64,000 nucleotides of DNA. Source: Calothrix parasitica NIES-267. Lineage in GTDB: Bacteria > Cyanobacteriota > Cyanobacteriia > Cyanobacteriales > Nostocaceae. Within the stretch, counting starts at the first letter, position 1. Each line of letters starts with the position of its first letter. Where the stretch lies: positions 3,131,346 to 3,195,345 of the forward strand of contig NZ_AP018227.1 in the NCBI RefSeq assembly GCF_002368095.1, given 5' to 3'. Under the pieces are notes generated by a model that saw nothing but the letters and a program-made list of their open reading frames with translations, was not told the origin of the DNA and did not search any database. Both the position numbers and the translations under genes were made by a program. This document shows, piece after piece, positions 26,875 to 36,637 of this stretch.

Positions 26875-27089
26875 TTACCTCATCCAAAGCATTTGATTAC
26901 CACTCTTCTGAAATTCGTAATCAACCTTTCTTACTTCAACTTTCAATCCACGATTACTTAACTGATTAATTACGGCTTCGAGATGAGGATAAATTTCACC
27001 GCTAAATTGAGTAACTACAGAAAAGACTGGTACCTCCGAAGCAACTCATCAAAACAACGTCTCCAAGGAACGAAATTTTCAAGTTTCAT
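26875..27089 (-). pseudogene. Frameshifted mini-gene, unknown conserved-looking protein
   Basis: The minus-strand ATG at 27089 opens MKLENFVPWRRCFDELLR and then leaves frame. The next frame continues EVPVFSVVTQFSGEIYPHLEAVINQLSNRGLKVEV to a stop at 26875, ending QKSGNQMLWMR. One missing base near 27035 would join them into about 71 codons. Both halves have coding-like composition. No family is recognised. It sits 60 bp before the moeB 3' end on the same strand, with a heptamer-type repeat between. Confidence 0.45.
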
Positions 27090-27150
27090 AATCAATTATC
27101 AATGAACAATTATCAAACCGACAATTGTTCATTGATAATTGGTAATTGAC

Positions 27151-28323
27151 TTAATAAGTTGGAACCGAAGAATCAACTTCCTTACTCCAAGCTGTGATAC
27201 CACCTTTAACATTGGTACCTTCAATTCCAGCTTGTTTGAGAATTCCTAAAGCTTTAGCGGAACGTCCACCCATTTTGCAATGAGCTATTAAACGATGACC
27301 GTTGAGCATTTCTTTAACTTTCTCAACTCCAGACCCGTTCTCAATATCCCCTAAAGGAACTAAAACCGAACCGGGAATTTTACCAATTTCGTATTCATGA
27401 GGATTGCGAACGTCTAATAGTAGATAATCTTTCTTACCACTATCAATTAATTCCTTCAAATCCTTAACCGTCATCTCTGAAATATCCATTTGCTGCTGAG
27501 CTTCTTGTGCTTTTGCTTGGGGAATACCGCAGAACTGTTCGTAGTCTATTAGTTTTTCAATGACCGGACGCACGGGATTAGGACGTAATTTCAATTCCCG
27601 GAAACTCATTTCCAAGGCATTGTACAACATCAAGCGTCCGCTGAGGGTGTTACCTTGACCCAGGATAATTTTTACCGTTTCGGTTGCTTGAATCGTGCCA
27701 ATAATTCCGCACAAAACGCCCAAAACTCCACCCTCAGCGCAGGAAGGAACCATTCCCGGTGGTGGTGGTTCGGGGTATAAATCGCGATAGTTCGGGCCAC
27801 CTTCGTAGTTAAATACCGTAGCTTGTCCCTCGAAGCGGAAAATAGAACCGTAAACGTTGGGTTTATCTAATAAAACGCAAGCATCGTTTACTAAATACCG
27901 AGTTGGAAAATTATCGGTACCATCTACCACCACGTCATAAGGTTCGAGAATCTCAAGAGCGTTTTCGCTACTAATGCGAGTTTCGTACAAATCAACCTGA
28001 CAATCGGGGTTAATTTCGTGAATGCGGTTTTTTGCAGATTCAATCTTGGGTTTACCCACCCAAGAAGTACCGTGAATCACCTGACGTTGCAAATTAGAAT
28101 TATCAACAACATCGAAATCAACAATACCGATACGTCCGATACCAGCAGCAGCCAAATATAAAAGTAACGGGGAACCAAGTCCACCAGTACCAATACACAA
28201 AACAGCAGCAGCCTTCAAACGCTTTTGTCCCTCCAGCCCAACTTCAGGTAAAATCAGGTGGCGGGAATAGCGTTCGTAATCGTCCTTCGTCAGTTGGATT
28301 TCATCCAAGTTGGGATTGAGCAT
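27151..28323 (-). CDS. moeB: Molybdopterin-synthase adenylyltransferase with rhodanese domain (MoeB/MOCS3 type)
   Basis: E1-like enzyme that adenylates the C-terminal glycine of a ubiquitin-fold sulfur carrier (MoaD/ThiS) and, via its rhodanese domain, supports sulfur transfer. Residues about 15-255 are the ThiF/MoeB adenylation domain with the nucleotide loop GTGGLG (45-50), the D-x-V-V-D-G-T-D-N-F-P-T-R-Y segment and SCAEGGVLGV. Residues about 290-388 are a rhodanese domain with active cysteine C349 in AHCKMGGRS. Length (390 aa) is usual for the cyanobacterial form. It is followed upstream on the same strand by a JAMM protease, as in other ubiquitin-like/sulfur-carrier modules. No carrier gene is in view. 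Confidence 0.9.
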   Translation of the reverse strand: MLNPNLDEIQLTKDDYERYSRHLILPEVGLEGQKRLKAAAVLCIGTGGLGSPLLLYLAAAGIGRIGIVDFDVVDNSNLQRQVIHGTSWVGKPKIESAKNRIHEINPDCQVDLYETRISSENALEILEPYDVVVDGTDNFPTRYLVNDACVLLDKPNVYGSIFRFEGQATVFNYEGGPNYRDLYPEPPPPGMVPSCAEGGVLGVLCGIIGTIQATETVKIILGQGNTLSGRLMLYNALEMSFRELKLRPNPVRPVIEKLIDYEQFCGIPQAKAQEAQQQMDISEMTVKDLKELIDSGKKDYLLLDVRNPHEYEIGKIPGSVLVPLGDIENGSGVEKVKEMLNGHRLIAHCKMGGRSAKALGILKQAGIEGTNVKGGITAWSKEVDSSVPTY

Positions 28324-28471
28324 AACAAATAGGGACTTGGAGGAGCAGATTTTTTATCCTACCGAAGAATGGGGTAATTTGTAATTCGTAATTTGTAATT
28401 CGTAATGGATTGGAGGTAAAAGGAGGTCAAAGGTAAAAGGTCAAAGGTCAAAGGTAATAAATTTATAACTC

Positions 28472-28954
28472 CTAACTCTTTTCCCCATCACCAATTACCA
28501 AAATCTTTTCCTGCTGAAACTGGCGATCGCCATCAAGTATCCAACTGTTAATTTCACCTGCTTGACCTTTTTGTACGGAAACGATGATATAGGAATACTC
28601 TTCCCAAGCGCTGATGCGGTCAAATTCTGAGGGGATGGCTTGATAGTCGGGATGGGAATGAAATATACCAATTATGTTGAGGTTCTTGTCTCTGGCTGAT
28701 TTTTGAATTTCTAACATTTCTTGTGGTGCTATGGTATATCTGCGTTTTTTGCTATGATTTAGGTCACTATCATGGAAATTACTTGCTGTTTCCTGATTCC
28801 AAGCGTTTTGAGTGGGAATAATTTCAACTACGGTTTTGCATTTGTTAGATATGTTACCCAGCATCACTCCGCAGCATTCTTCCGGATAAGTGCTCTGAGC
28901 ATGATTAAAGATTATTTGTAAGTGTGTTTCGACAAGCTCAATCATATTGGTCAA
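28472..28954 (-). CDS. JAMM/Mov34 (M67) metallopeptidase
   Basis: 160-aa zinc peptidase of the JAB1/MPN+ family. The full catalytic motif is visible: E25 or E26 (YPEECCGV), H99-S-H101-P, then six residues to S109 and D112 (HSHPDYQAIPSEFD). Bacterial relatives trim or release ubiquitin-like sulfur carriers such as CysO or ThiS-type proteins. It lies 148 bp upstream of moeB on the same strand, separated by AATTCGT/AAGGTCA heptamer-like repeats, so a shared transcript is probable. The start is the ATG at 28954; an ATG three codons in (MIELVE) is equally possible. Confidence 0.85.
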   Translation of the reverse strand: MTNMIELVETHLQIIFNHAQSTYPEECCGVMLGNISNKCKTVVEIIPTQNAWNQETASNFHDSDLNHSKKRRYTIAPQEMLEIQKSARDKNLNIIGIFHSHPDYQAIPSEFDRISAWEEYSYIIVSVQKGQAGEINSWILDGDRQFQQEKILVIGDGEKS

Positions 28955-29308
28955 CCTTAAACTTTCCTTGACAAACAGCAGTATTTATTTATCAAATTAC
29001 TTATCAGTGAATAACCATTAAGTAATTTTCGCAATAATATAAACATGTCCTAACTGACCAAAATGGAATTATTTATTATTTTTCAGTAAAAAATTTTACA
29101 TTAACTTATCATTAAAGACTTTTGTATATTTTTTTGCGCCTGAATAAAAAAATATCATATATACGAACTAAGAATGCAAATACCCTTACGAACTCAATTT
29201 AAGAGTTATGATTGTCTACGTTAATAGTTATGGTCTATAGTTAATTTATTTCTTCAGATGATATATAAGTAACATATTTTATTAATCTAATAAAATTGAA
29301 AATCTCTT

Positions 29309-29345
29309 AAAACCATATTATAAGCATGGTTTTTCTCTTTTTATT
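29309..29345 (+). terminator. Rho-independent-type terminator without an assigned gene
   Basis: AAAACCAT-ATTATAAGC-ATGGTTTT is followed by TCTCTTTTTATT. No plus-strand gene lies upstream before the divergent JAMM gene, so it may end a short untranslated RNA started near 28960-29250, or be chance. Confidence 0.5.
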
Positions 29346-30079
29346 GAAGATTTTAAAATCTGCATCTTTGGCAAATACGTTTCCAAATATGCTATATTTT
29401 GCAGTTGAAGACAGAACCTTTTTTCTGATTCAGATTATCTATACGGTCAGAGTCAAGATACTATCTTAACCAAGATAAACAGCGATTCATCTATTATTTA
29501 TGAGCTACTAAAAAGAATAGTGCTAATGTAAAATATTTGTGAAGAGTCAAAAATAAGTTGTAAAAGAATATAGCCAATGCTAACATTTCGTTATAAATAA
29601 ATGTAGTAAATGCTACTTAGATGTTTGCGGCTATACACTTAGTGAAAAATTAATTACTGCTTCTCCGTTGGAAAGCGTAAAGCAATTTTGAATTAGTGAC
29701 TGCAATTTATCGAGTAAGTATTTACTGGGTGTCGCATCTACTAATAAGGGATTGCCAAGCAACGGGAAAAATTGCTGTTGAAGTTGGCTATTATACAATC
29801 AGGGATATTTCTATCGCTAAAAATATAGATTTTAGTGGTTAGTGAAGTTAATCTAACTTAATAGTACGTCTCAGTCAAAACACAATTCTCTCTTTTAAAT
29901 AGCTGAGTGTTTGGTTTTAATTGGGGTGAAGGATATTTATCAAAATAATATTCTGTTCCAAAAAGGAAGAAATTAGACTTTAGACGTATTCAAATGTGAT
30001 TGATAAGGAAAAAAAATTTTCTTTTGACGAATAAAGACTATACTGTCGCAAGTGTGTTCTCGTATACCTCTACATTAAC

Positions 30080-30133
30080 AATTCATATTTACCTGTTTCA
30101 TTGATGCAGGTATATAAGATATGAATTAATTTT
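30080..30133 (+). promoter_or_regulatory. Attenuator-like hairpin in the exopolysaccharide leader
   Basis: Outer stem AATTCATAT (30080-30088) with ATATGAATT (30119-30127), inner stem TACCTG (30090-30095) with CAGGTA (30107-30112), followed by AATTTTTTT. It lies about 175 bp before the first gene and could terminate leader transcripts or block read-in. Confidence 0.5.
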
Positions 30134-30302
30134 TTTAATCAACCTAAGTAAAGTGAAGTTGTATTTATCAAAATACAATAGTTTTTGTGCGAATAAAATC
30201 AATCCTTCAAGTCATTTCTAATCTATTCAATCAGCTGAATTTATCTAGCAAAAAAAACTTGACGGTAACGAAGTGTAGAAGTTAAAAAGATGGGGTACTT
30301 AA

Positions 30303-31091
30303 GTGAATAAATTCGATGAAGTACAACTGCTAGGGACTAGGTTTCATAAGCTAAGAGTCTATGAACTTATCGATTACATTGTCAAAGCTGCAAAGCAAAA
30401 AAATAAGGTAACGGTAAGCAATGTTAATATTAGGGCAATAAATTTTGCTTGTAAACTGCCTTGGTATCAAGAATTTATCAATAAATCAAATTTAGTTTTT
30501 TGCGATGGTTTTGGTGTGTTGTTGGGAGCAAAAATTTGCGGATGTAAAATGAATTCATCTCATAGAATGACTTGTCCAGATTATATTGAGAATTTGGCTT
30601 TAGCTTGCGAAAGAAAAAACGTTTCTTTGTTTATATTGGCCGGTCAACCAGGTATCGCAGACAAAGCAATTATAAAACTAAAAAAAATTGCACCTAATTT
30701 AATAGTTGAAGGACATCATGGTTATTTCGATAAATATGGAAAGGACAATGAATTAGTTATTCAAAGAATCAATAAATTTAAGCCAGATATATTATATGTT
30801 GGCTTTGGGATGCCGATACAAGAAAACTGGATTCGTCAAAATATAGACGCAATAGAAGCAAAAGTTTTTCTACCTTTAGGTGCATGTTTAGATTTTTATA
30901 CTGGTTCGGTGTACAGAGGTCCCCGTTGGATGACCAACAGTGGTTTTGAGTGGTTGACAAGATTTTTCACGGAACCAAAACGTTTGTGGGAAAGATATAT
31001 AGTTGGTAATCCATTATTTTTCTCTCGCATATTTTTACAGTTGCTGCTGCTTAGATTTAAAAAACTTACCCGAGTGACTTCACGATATTAA
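30303..31091 (+). CDS. WecG/TagA/CpsF-family glycosyltransferase
   Basis: Glycosyltransferase (GT26) of 262 aa that typically adds the second sugar (often N-acetylmannosamine or its uronate) to a lipid-linked sugar. Family markers are VSNVNIRAINFA near 40, FCDGFGVLLGAK near 68, PDILYVGFGMPIQENWI near 160 and ACLDFYTGSVYRGPRWM near 200. The C-terminal hydrophobic/basic segment probably touches the membrane. It starts with GTG at 30303; no strong ribosome site is visible. First gene of the exopolysaccharide cluster, directly ahead of the initiating phosphoglycosyl transferase, which fits a second-step role. Confidence 0.85.
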   Translation: MNKFDEVQLLGTRFHKLRVYELIDYIVKAAKQKNKVTVSNVNIRAINFACKLPWYQEFINKSNLVFCDGFGVLLGAKICGCKMNSSHRMTCPDYIENLALACERKNVSLFILAGQPGIADKAIIKLKKIAPNLIVEGHHGYFDKYGKDNELVIQRINKFKPDILYVGFGMPIQENWIRQNIDAIEAKVFLPLGACLDFYTGSVYRGPRWMTNSGFEWLTRFFTEPKRLWERYIVGNPLFFSRIFLQLLLLRFKKLTRVTSRY

Positions 31092-31217
31092 TTTTATTTT
31101 TAATATTTATGTTTTTGTTGTGTTTCTATTATTCCTGTAATGAAAGAATTTAAAATAATTCAAAATTTGCGAGGAGTTCAGGTATGTTTGTTAATACCAA
31201 AATAATTTGAGATAAGG

Positions 31218-32657
31218 GTGATATTTGTTGTGAATTACAGAAGTTTACCGAGTGAAAGCTATAAATTAGATTTGAGGTCTGCGAGAGACCCTAGATTGCA
31301 AAGAGGATTATTTATAAGGTTATTTAGAGTTCTAATTCTAATATCTTTTGATAGTATAGCCCTAAGTTTGGCTTGGAATGTGGCATTACTATCTGGAACT
31401 TTTCAAGCTTCTCCTTGGACGCAAAATAAATATTTTGTCTTATTAATTCTGCTAGTTGGGATTGGTTCAATAGCGAATAAGGGATTGTACCAATCTGGAT
31501 TTCATCGACGAAATTATTTCAGTTTAGTTAATGCAGTATCTTTATCGAATATCTACCTTCTAATTATTGCTTTTCTCTACGAACCGGATGCTTATGTATC
31601 TCGTTCGAGTTTTATCTTATTTTGGTTCTTTTCGGTAACATTTATCTGTTTTGCTAGAGCTATCTTTGATATATCTACTAAAGCACTTCGCAATCAAGGA
31701 ATAATCCGTCATTCGGCTTTTTTGATTACTGAGAAAACGGAGCAAGAAACATATAGTGAAATTCTCAAAAAACAAGATTGTTACAAGGTCAAAGGTACAG
31801 CTGATGCTAGCTGTCTGGATTTAAGTAATCGTGAAGCAACTTTTAAATATTTACGTCAACAAGGAATTGAAGAAGCTTTTGTCAGTTGGAGTTCAATCAA
31901 AAATCGACTATATGTTTGTTGGAACTTTCAAACTGCTGGGGTAATTTTACGAATTTTGCCTAATTTAAGCGAGGTTAGCCATCCAAAATCACACATGACA
32001 ATGGTGGGACAAGTTCCCTGTATGACGATTCCAGCACCAATTATTGCAGGTACTGATTTTTGGTTAAAGCGATGTTTCGACCTTTGTTGTGCAACTCTAT
32101 TATTATGTTTCCTGTCTCCGATTTATTTATTAATCGCAATTTCGATTAAACTCGATTCTTCGGGACCTGTATTCTTCAAGCAGAAACGAGTGGGTTTACA
32201 TGGTAAATATTTTCACATTTGGAAATTCCGGACGATGGTAAATGATGCAGAGAAGTTACAAGCATCTTTAGAAGCAAAAAATGAAATTAAGGATGGGGTT
32301 CTTTTTAAGATGAAAAATGACCCACGAGTTACTAAACTTGGTAAGTTTTTACGTGCTTACAGTTTAGATGAGCTACCCCAAATATTTAATGTTTTATTTG
32401 GGGAAATGAGTTTAGTGGGTCCTCGTCCGCTTCCTATTAGAGATGTAGATAAATTCCATAAAAAACACTTTATTCGTCAAGAAGTTTTACCCGGTATTAC
32501 TGGGTTATGGCAAGTTTCCGGTCGCTCTGATATTGAAAATTTTGAAGAAGGTGTGAAACTAGATATGAATTATATAGAAAACTGGTCGCTATGGTTGGAT
32601 TTAAAAATTTTGTTTTCAACTGTCAGAGTTGTTTTGCATAAAAGTGGTGCTTATTAG
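31218..32657 (+). CDS. Initiating polyprenyl phosphoglycosyl transferase (WbaP/ExoY type)
   Basis: Transfers a sugar phosphate to undecaprenyl phosphate to start each polysaccharide repeat unit. The N-terminal half has hydrophobic segments (about 28-140) and a degenerate nucleotide-sugar-binding-like middle. The C-terminal catalytic region (about 275-479) carries DFWLKRCFDLCCATLLL, KRVGLHGKYFHIWKFRTM, SLDELPQIFNVLFGEMSLVG and PGITGLWQVSGRS, the standard polyprenyl phosphoglycosyl transferase motifs. The frame opens at a GTG (31218); an in-frame GTG at 31230 (MNYRSLPSESYK) is likely the true start, because AAGGG lies about 11 bases ahead of it. Second gene of the cluster. Confidence 0.9.
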   Translation: MIFVVNYRSLPSESYKLDLRSARDPRLQRGLFIRLFRVLILISFDSIALSLAWNVALLSGTFQASPWTQNKYFVLLILLVGIGSIANKGLYQSGFHRRNYFSLVNAVSLSNIYLLIIAFLYEPDAYVSRSSFILFWFFSVTFICFARAIFDISTKALRNQGIIRHSAFLITEKTEQETYSEILKKQDCYKVKGTADASCLDLSNREATFKYLRQQGIEEAFVSWSSIKNRLYVCWNFQTAGVILRILPNLSEVSHPKSHMTMVGQVPCMTIPAPIIAGTDFWLKRCFDLCCATLLLCFLSPIYLLIAISIKLDSSGPVFFKQKRVGLHGKYFHIWKFRTMVNDAEKLQASLEAKNEIKDGVLFKMKNDPRVTKLGKFLRAYSLDELPQIFNVLFGEMSLVGPRPLPIRDVDKFHKKHFIRQEVLPGITGLWQVSGRSDIENFEEGVKLDMNYIENWSLWLDLKILFSTVRVVLHKSGAY

Positions 32658-33003
32658 AGAAAAAATCGAAAATATAATTTGTATGCTTTTGACTTGAATA
32701 TCAAACCTAGTTTGCTGTAATTGTTAGTTTGAATAAAATAACTAGAAATTATTTTCAATCAAAACTACGAACTGGTAAAAGGTAATGTTTCTAAAACGCA
32801 AAAACTGCACTATATTTGGTAAGCAATAATTTAACAATGAACCGATTCACAGTTTTATTCAAAAGTATAAATATAAGGAAGATGTAGTAAAAATTTTTGG
32901 GAAAGAAACTTTTTCTCTTATCAGCTGTCAAAGCTGTAAAACAACGTTTCATCAGAATCTTCTGATATAAATACAAATTTTGGATTAATTGTAAGGGGCT
33001 TTT

Positions 33004-35199
33004 ATGCAAAATAAAAAAAACAATCAAGAAGTAGATATTCAACAATACTGGCTAATTATAAAACGTCGCTGGCTATTTATAGTGGCAGCAATGCTAGGTT
33101 CTATTGGGTTATCTTGGTTTGTTATTCTTCAGCAAAAACCTCAATATCAAGCGAATGGGTTACTACTTTTTAAATCCGACAGAATTTCTTCGCTCACAAA
33201 AGCAGGTGAAAAAATTGGTGATTTAGAGTCTTTAATGCGTGAAGGTAATCCTTTGGAGACTCAAGCTGTAGTTATTCAATCAGAACCAATTTTACAGGAG
33301 GTAATTGATACTTTAAATTTGAAGGATGATGACGGTAAACCTCTGGAACCGGAGTCTTTACCAATGGAAGTAGAAGCTCTTGTAGGAACAGATGTAATTA
33401 ATGTTTCTTATACTTCAGAAAAACCTCGATTAGCAGCAGCAATAGTTAATCAGGTAATGAGAACTTACGTTAAGAACAATATTGAGTCAAATCGCGCTCA
33501 GGTTGTTGCTGCTGGTCAGTTTTTGAAGCAACAAGTACCGCTGTCGAGACTGGAATTAGAAAACGCGACAGAAGCTTTATTACAGTTTAAAAATCAAAAT
33601 CAAGTCATACAACTCGCGGAAGAAGCTACTGCTGCAATTCAAAATATTAGTAAGTTAGATGATGAGATTAATCAAGCTAGAGCATTACTCGCGGATGTCA
33701 GCGCTCAAGAATCACGAGTTGCGAGCAAACTAGATTTTTCTACAAATGAAGCAGTTGAAATTACTTCTTTAAACCAAATTTCTGGAGTTCAAGAAGTTTT
33801 AACTGAGTTGCAGAAAGTTCAGACAGAGTTAGCAGCAGAAAGAGCAAATTATACTCAAATACATCCATTAATTCGTAAGTTAGAAAGTCAAGAATCTGCC
33901 CTTAATGCTTTGTTACAGCAGCGAAAAAGTGAAGCATCGGGAAGACAGCAAAATATTTCTAATAGTAGATTACAGATAGGAGATATTAAACAAAATTTAG
34001 TTAATCAACTCGTTCAGTTACAAACGCAAAAAGATGGTTTGCAGAACAAGTTAGCGACTCTAAATAATATAAAAAATGACTATCAGCGAAAACTAGCCAT
34101 TTTACCCAATTTAGAAAAAAGACAGCAAGATTTAGAACGAAGATTGTCGGTAGCTCAAACCGATTACGAAAATCTAATTACCCGACAGCAAGAAATTGAA
34201 TTAGCTGAGAAGCAAACCATTGGTAATTCTAGAATTATTCAGTCAGCGCGGATTCCTAATAAAACAGTCCTCTCCAAAATGACAATTATGTTAGCAGGAG
34301 GAGGTGTTTTTGTCGGTTTACTATTAGGTATCGCTGCTGCATTTACTGTGGATTTAATCGACAGGTCTTTGAAGACTATCAAGGAAATCGAGGAATTTTT
34401 TGGCTATACTTTGATTGGGTTAATTCCTAAGTTTGAACCTAATAGCAAGTCTTTGGATTCTAACTTCATTGATGACAATATTTCACCCAGAATAATTGTT
34501 GCTTCTTCCCCTCGAACGATGATTCATGAAGCTTATCAAATGCTTCAAGCAAATCTGAAATTTATTAGCCATAAAGAAGTCCGAACAATTGTAGTTACCA
34601 GTTCTGTTGTTGGTGAAGGTAAATCTGAAGTTTCTGCGAATCTAGCCGCAATATTGGCTCAAAGTGGAAAACGAGTTTTACTCGTAGATGCAGATATGCG
34701 TCAGCCAAACCAGCATCATTTGTGGGGTTTAATTAATGGTGGTGGTTTGAGTAATGTGATTGTCGGACAAGATGAATTTTCTCGATGCTATCATCAAGTC
34801 AACAAGTATTTATCGGTTTTAAGTGCGGGAGTTCAACCTCCAAATCCATCAGCTTTAATTGATTCTGCTGCGATGGATAGTTTGATTCAAAGTTTATTAC
34901 CGAGATACGATTACATCATTTTTGATACTCCTCCTTTAGCTGGAACTCCAGATGCAGCAGTTCTCGGAAAGATGGTGGATGGAGTATTGCTGGTCGCTCG
35001 TCCTCGTGTTGTGGATTCGGCCAGCGCTACTGGTGCTAAATCTTTGTTGGAACGTTCGGAAGCCAAGATTTTAGGAATTATTACTAATGCTGTGAATGTT
35101 AAACAAGAGCCAGAAAGCTACTTTTACTATTCCGAACCCCGAGGAACAAAAGACGTTACAGAAACAAAAATCAATAGCGAAGAATGGGTGACTAAGTAG
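33004..35199 (+). CDS. Wzc-like polysaccharide co-polymerase/tyrosine autokinase
   Basis: 731-aa inner-membrane protein that controls chain length and export of Wzy-made polymer. Order: N-terminal Wzz domain with first membrane helix (about 22-40), a long periplasmic coiled coil (about 160-405, many Q/E/L heptads), second helix (about 425-450), and a cytosolic BY-kinase domain. Kinase motifs are Walker A V-V-G-E-G-K540-S, Walker A' VLLVDADMRQP and Walker B YIIFDTPP. Only a few tyrosines (SYFYYSEP) sit near the C-terminus, fewer than in the proteobacterial Wzc tail. Good ribosome site (AAGGGG, about 8 bases before the ATG). No partner phosphatase (Wzb) is seen. Confidence 0.9.
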   Translation: MQNKKNNQEVDIQQYWLIIKRRWLFIVAAMLGSIGLSWFVILQQKPQYQANGLLLFKSDRISSLTKAGEKIGDLESLMREGNPLETQAVVIQSEPILQEVIDTLNLKDDDGKPLEPESLPMEVEALVGTDVINVSYTSEKPRLAAAIVNQVMRTYVKNNIESNRAQVVAAGQFLKQQVPLSRLELENATEALLQFKNQNQVIQLAEEATAAIQNISKLDDEINQARALLADVSAQESRVASKLDFSTNEAVEITSLNQISGVQEVLTELQKVQTELAAERANYTQIHPLIRKLESQESALNALLQQRKSEASGRQQNISNSRLQIGDIKQNLVNQLVQLQTQKDGLQNKLATLNNIKNDYQRKLAILPNLEKRQQDLERRLSVAQTDYENLITRQQEIELAEKQTIGNSRIIQSARIPNKTVLSKMTIMLAGGGVFVGLLLGIAAAFTVDLIDRSLKTIKEIEEFFGYTLIGLIPKFEPNSKSLDSNFIDDNISPRIIVASSPRTMIHEAYQMLQANLKFISHKEVRTIVVTSSVVGEGKSEVSANLAAILAQSGKRVLLVDADMRQPNQHHLWGLINGGGLSNVIVGQDEFSRCYHQVNKYLSVLSAGVQPPNPSALIDSAAMDSLIQSLLPRYDYIIFDTPPLAGTPDAAVLGKMVDGVLLVARPRVVDSASATGAKSLLERSEAKILGIITNAVNVKQEPESYFYYSEPRGTKDVTETKINSEEWVTK

Positions 35200-35352
35200 C
35201 AAGTAGCAAGTAGCAAGTAACGAGTATCAAGTATCAAGTCCGCTCAAATTTATAAGTATTATTCAGTGCGTGCATTTACTCTTTTAAGGGTTATATAAAA
35301 TACCTTTAATCTTCTACCAAACATCAAAAAATCATCTGATTATAAGGTAATA

Positions 35353-36573
35353 ATGTACGAATCAATTCTCAGGTTAGTGGCCTTATATGCCATTAAATTT
35401 ATCTTAATTTCTCTATCGTTAACTATATTAATTGTCTGTCTATTTTTTCTGATTGAGTGTATCGCTGCTGTAAGAATCAAGCCTTTTCCTGTCTATGAAG
35501 GAAAATGGCAAAATACTAAAATTGCAGTCTTAATTCCAGCACATGATGAAGAGATTTCCATAGCATCAACTTTGGAAACAATTATCCCAGCTTTAAAAAA
35601 GCAAGATGATGTAGTAGTTGTAGCGGACAATTGCAGCGACAGAACCGCCAAAATCGCTAGAGAAATGGGTGCAACTGTTATCGAACGTTTTGACTCAATT
35701 AACAAAGGTAAAGGATATGCATTAGACTATGGTTTGGAATTCATGGAAGCAGAACCTCCAGACATTGTATTGATGATTGACGCTGACTGTATTGTCGATG
35801 AAGATGCAATTAAAAAACTAACCGAATGTGCTTCAATAACCAATCGTCCCGTCCAAGCTACCTACTTAATGGTAAGACCAAAAAACTCTAATTCTGCAAA
35901 GGAATTTGTTTCAGAATTTGCTGCTATTGTTAAGAATGTAGTGCGTCCTCTGGGATTAAAGCGTTTGGGAATACCCAGTCCTTTACTCGGTACTGGTATG
36001 GCTTTTCCCTGGTCGGTAATTCGTTCGGTGAATGTAGCAAGCGGAAACTTGTTAGAAGATATCAAGCTAGGTTTGGATTTGAATATCGTAGGACATCAGC
36101 CAATATATTATCCACAAGCTAGGGTTCGTGCATATTTTCCGTCATCTTTACAAGCAGCTAAAAGTCAGAAAACGCGTTGGATACACGGTCATTTAGGACT
36201 TATAAAAGCCTATGTTCCGATGTTGTTTAAACAAGCTTTTTTGCAAAAGAGATTTGATTTACTATTTAGTATTTTAGATTTATGTATACCACCTCTAACT
36301 TTATTAGTTCTTGTTTGGTCGGTTCTAACCAGCTGTTCTTTAATTGTCGGACTATCACAAATATCGTGGATACCGGCTATTATCTCTTTGACAGCGGGAT
36401 TTTCTTTAATAACAGCACTGACTGTAGCTTGGGCTAAATTTGCTAAGTCTATACCTTTATCCAAACTTGTCACCGTTCCTTTATACATACTCTGGAAAAT
36501 TCCAGTCTACGTAAAATTTATAATTGCACCTCAAAAAGCTTGGGTTCGCACGGAAAGAGATAAAGTATCTTAA
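35353..36573 (+). CDS. Membrane glycosyltransferase family 2 (cellulose-synthase-like)
   Basis: 406-aa processive-type GT2. An N-terminal helix (about 10-35) precedes the GT-A domain with LIPAHDEEISIASTL, ADNCSDRTA, the metal-binding LMIDADC (DxD) and a C-terminal Q-K-T-R-W (QxxRW) motif typical of processive or membrane-embedded enzymes. Two or three C-terminal helices (about 300-385) follow. It probably extends the repeat unit or exports a simple chain; donor and linkage are unknown. It follows the Wzc-like gene by 150 bp containing AGTAGCA-type heptamers. Confidence 0.85.
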   Translation: MYESILRLVALYAIKFILISLSLTILIVCLFFLIECIAAVRIKPFPVYEGKWQNTKIAVLIPAHDEEISIASTLETIIPALKKQDDVVVVADNCSDRTAKIAREMGATVIERFDSINKGKGYALDYGLEFMEAEPPDIVLMIDADCIVDEDAIKKLTECASITNRPVQATYLMVRPKNSNSAKEFVSEFAAIVKNVVRPLGLKRLGIPSPLLGTGMAFPWSVIRSVNVASGNLLEDIKLGLDLNIVGHQPIYYPQARVRAYFPSSLQAAKSQKTRWIHGHLGLIKAYVPMLFKQAFLQKRFDLLFSILDLCIPPLTLLVLVWSVLTSCSLIVGLSQISWIPAIISLTAGFSLITALTVAWAKFAKSIPLSKLVTVPLYILWKIPVYVKFIIAPQKAWVRTERDKVS

Positions 36574-36637
36574 TTTTCTTCAAGTCATTGAATTTATTAA
36601 TACTGATATTCACTATTATTTTTAGTCTGGTTAATCT

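Larger units (their letters stand above)
28955..30302. other. 1.35-kb AT-rich region before the exopolysaccharide cluster
   Basis: A long divergent spacer between the JAMM gene (minus) and the first exopolysaccharide gene (plus). There are no convincing ORFs. Visible structures are the orphan terminator at 29309 and a strong leader hairpin at 30080-30127. The length suggests an extended regulatory leader. Confidence 0.6.

Noticed and set aside
32791..33045. 84-codon minus-strand ORF upstream of the Wzc-like gene
   Set aside because: AT-rich, low-complexity translation overlapping the promoter and start of the real gene.
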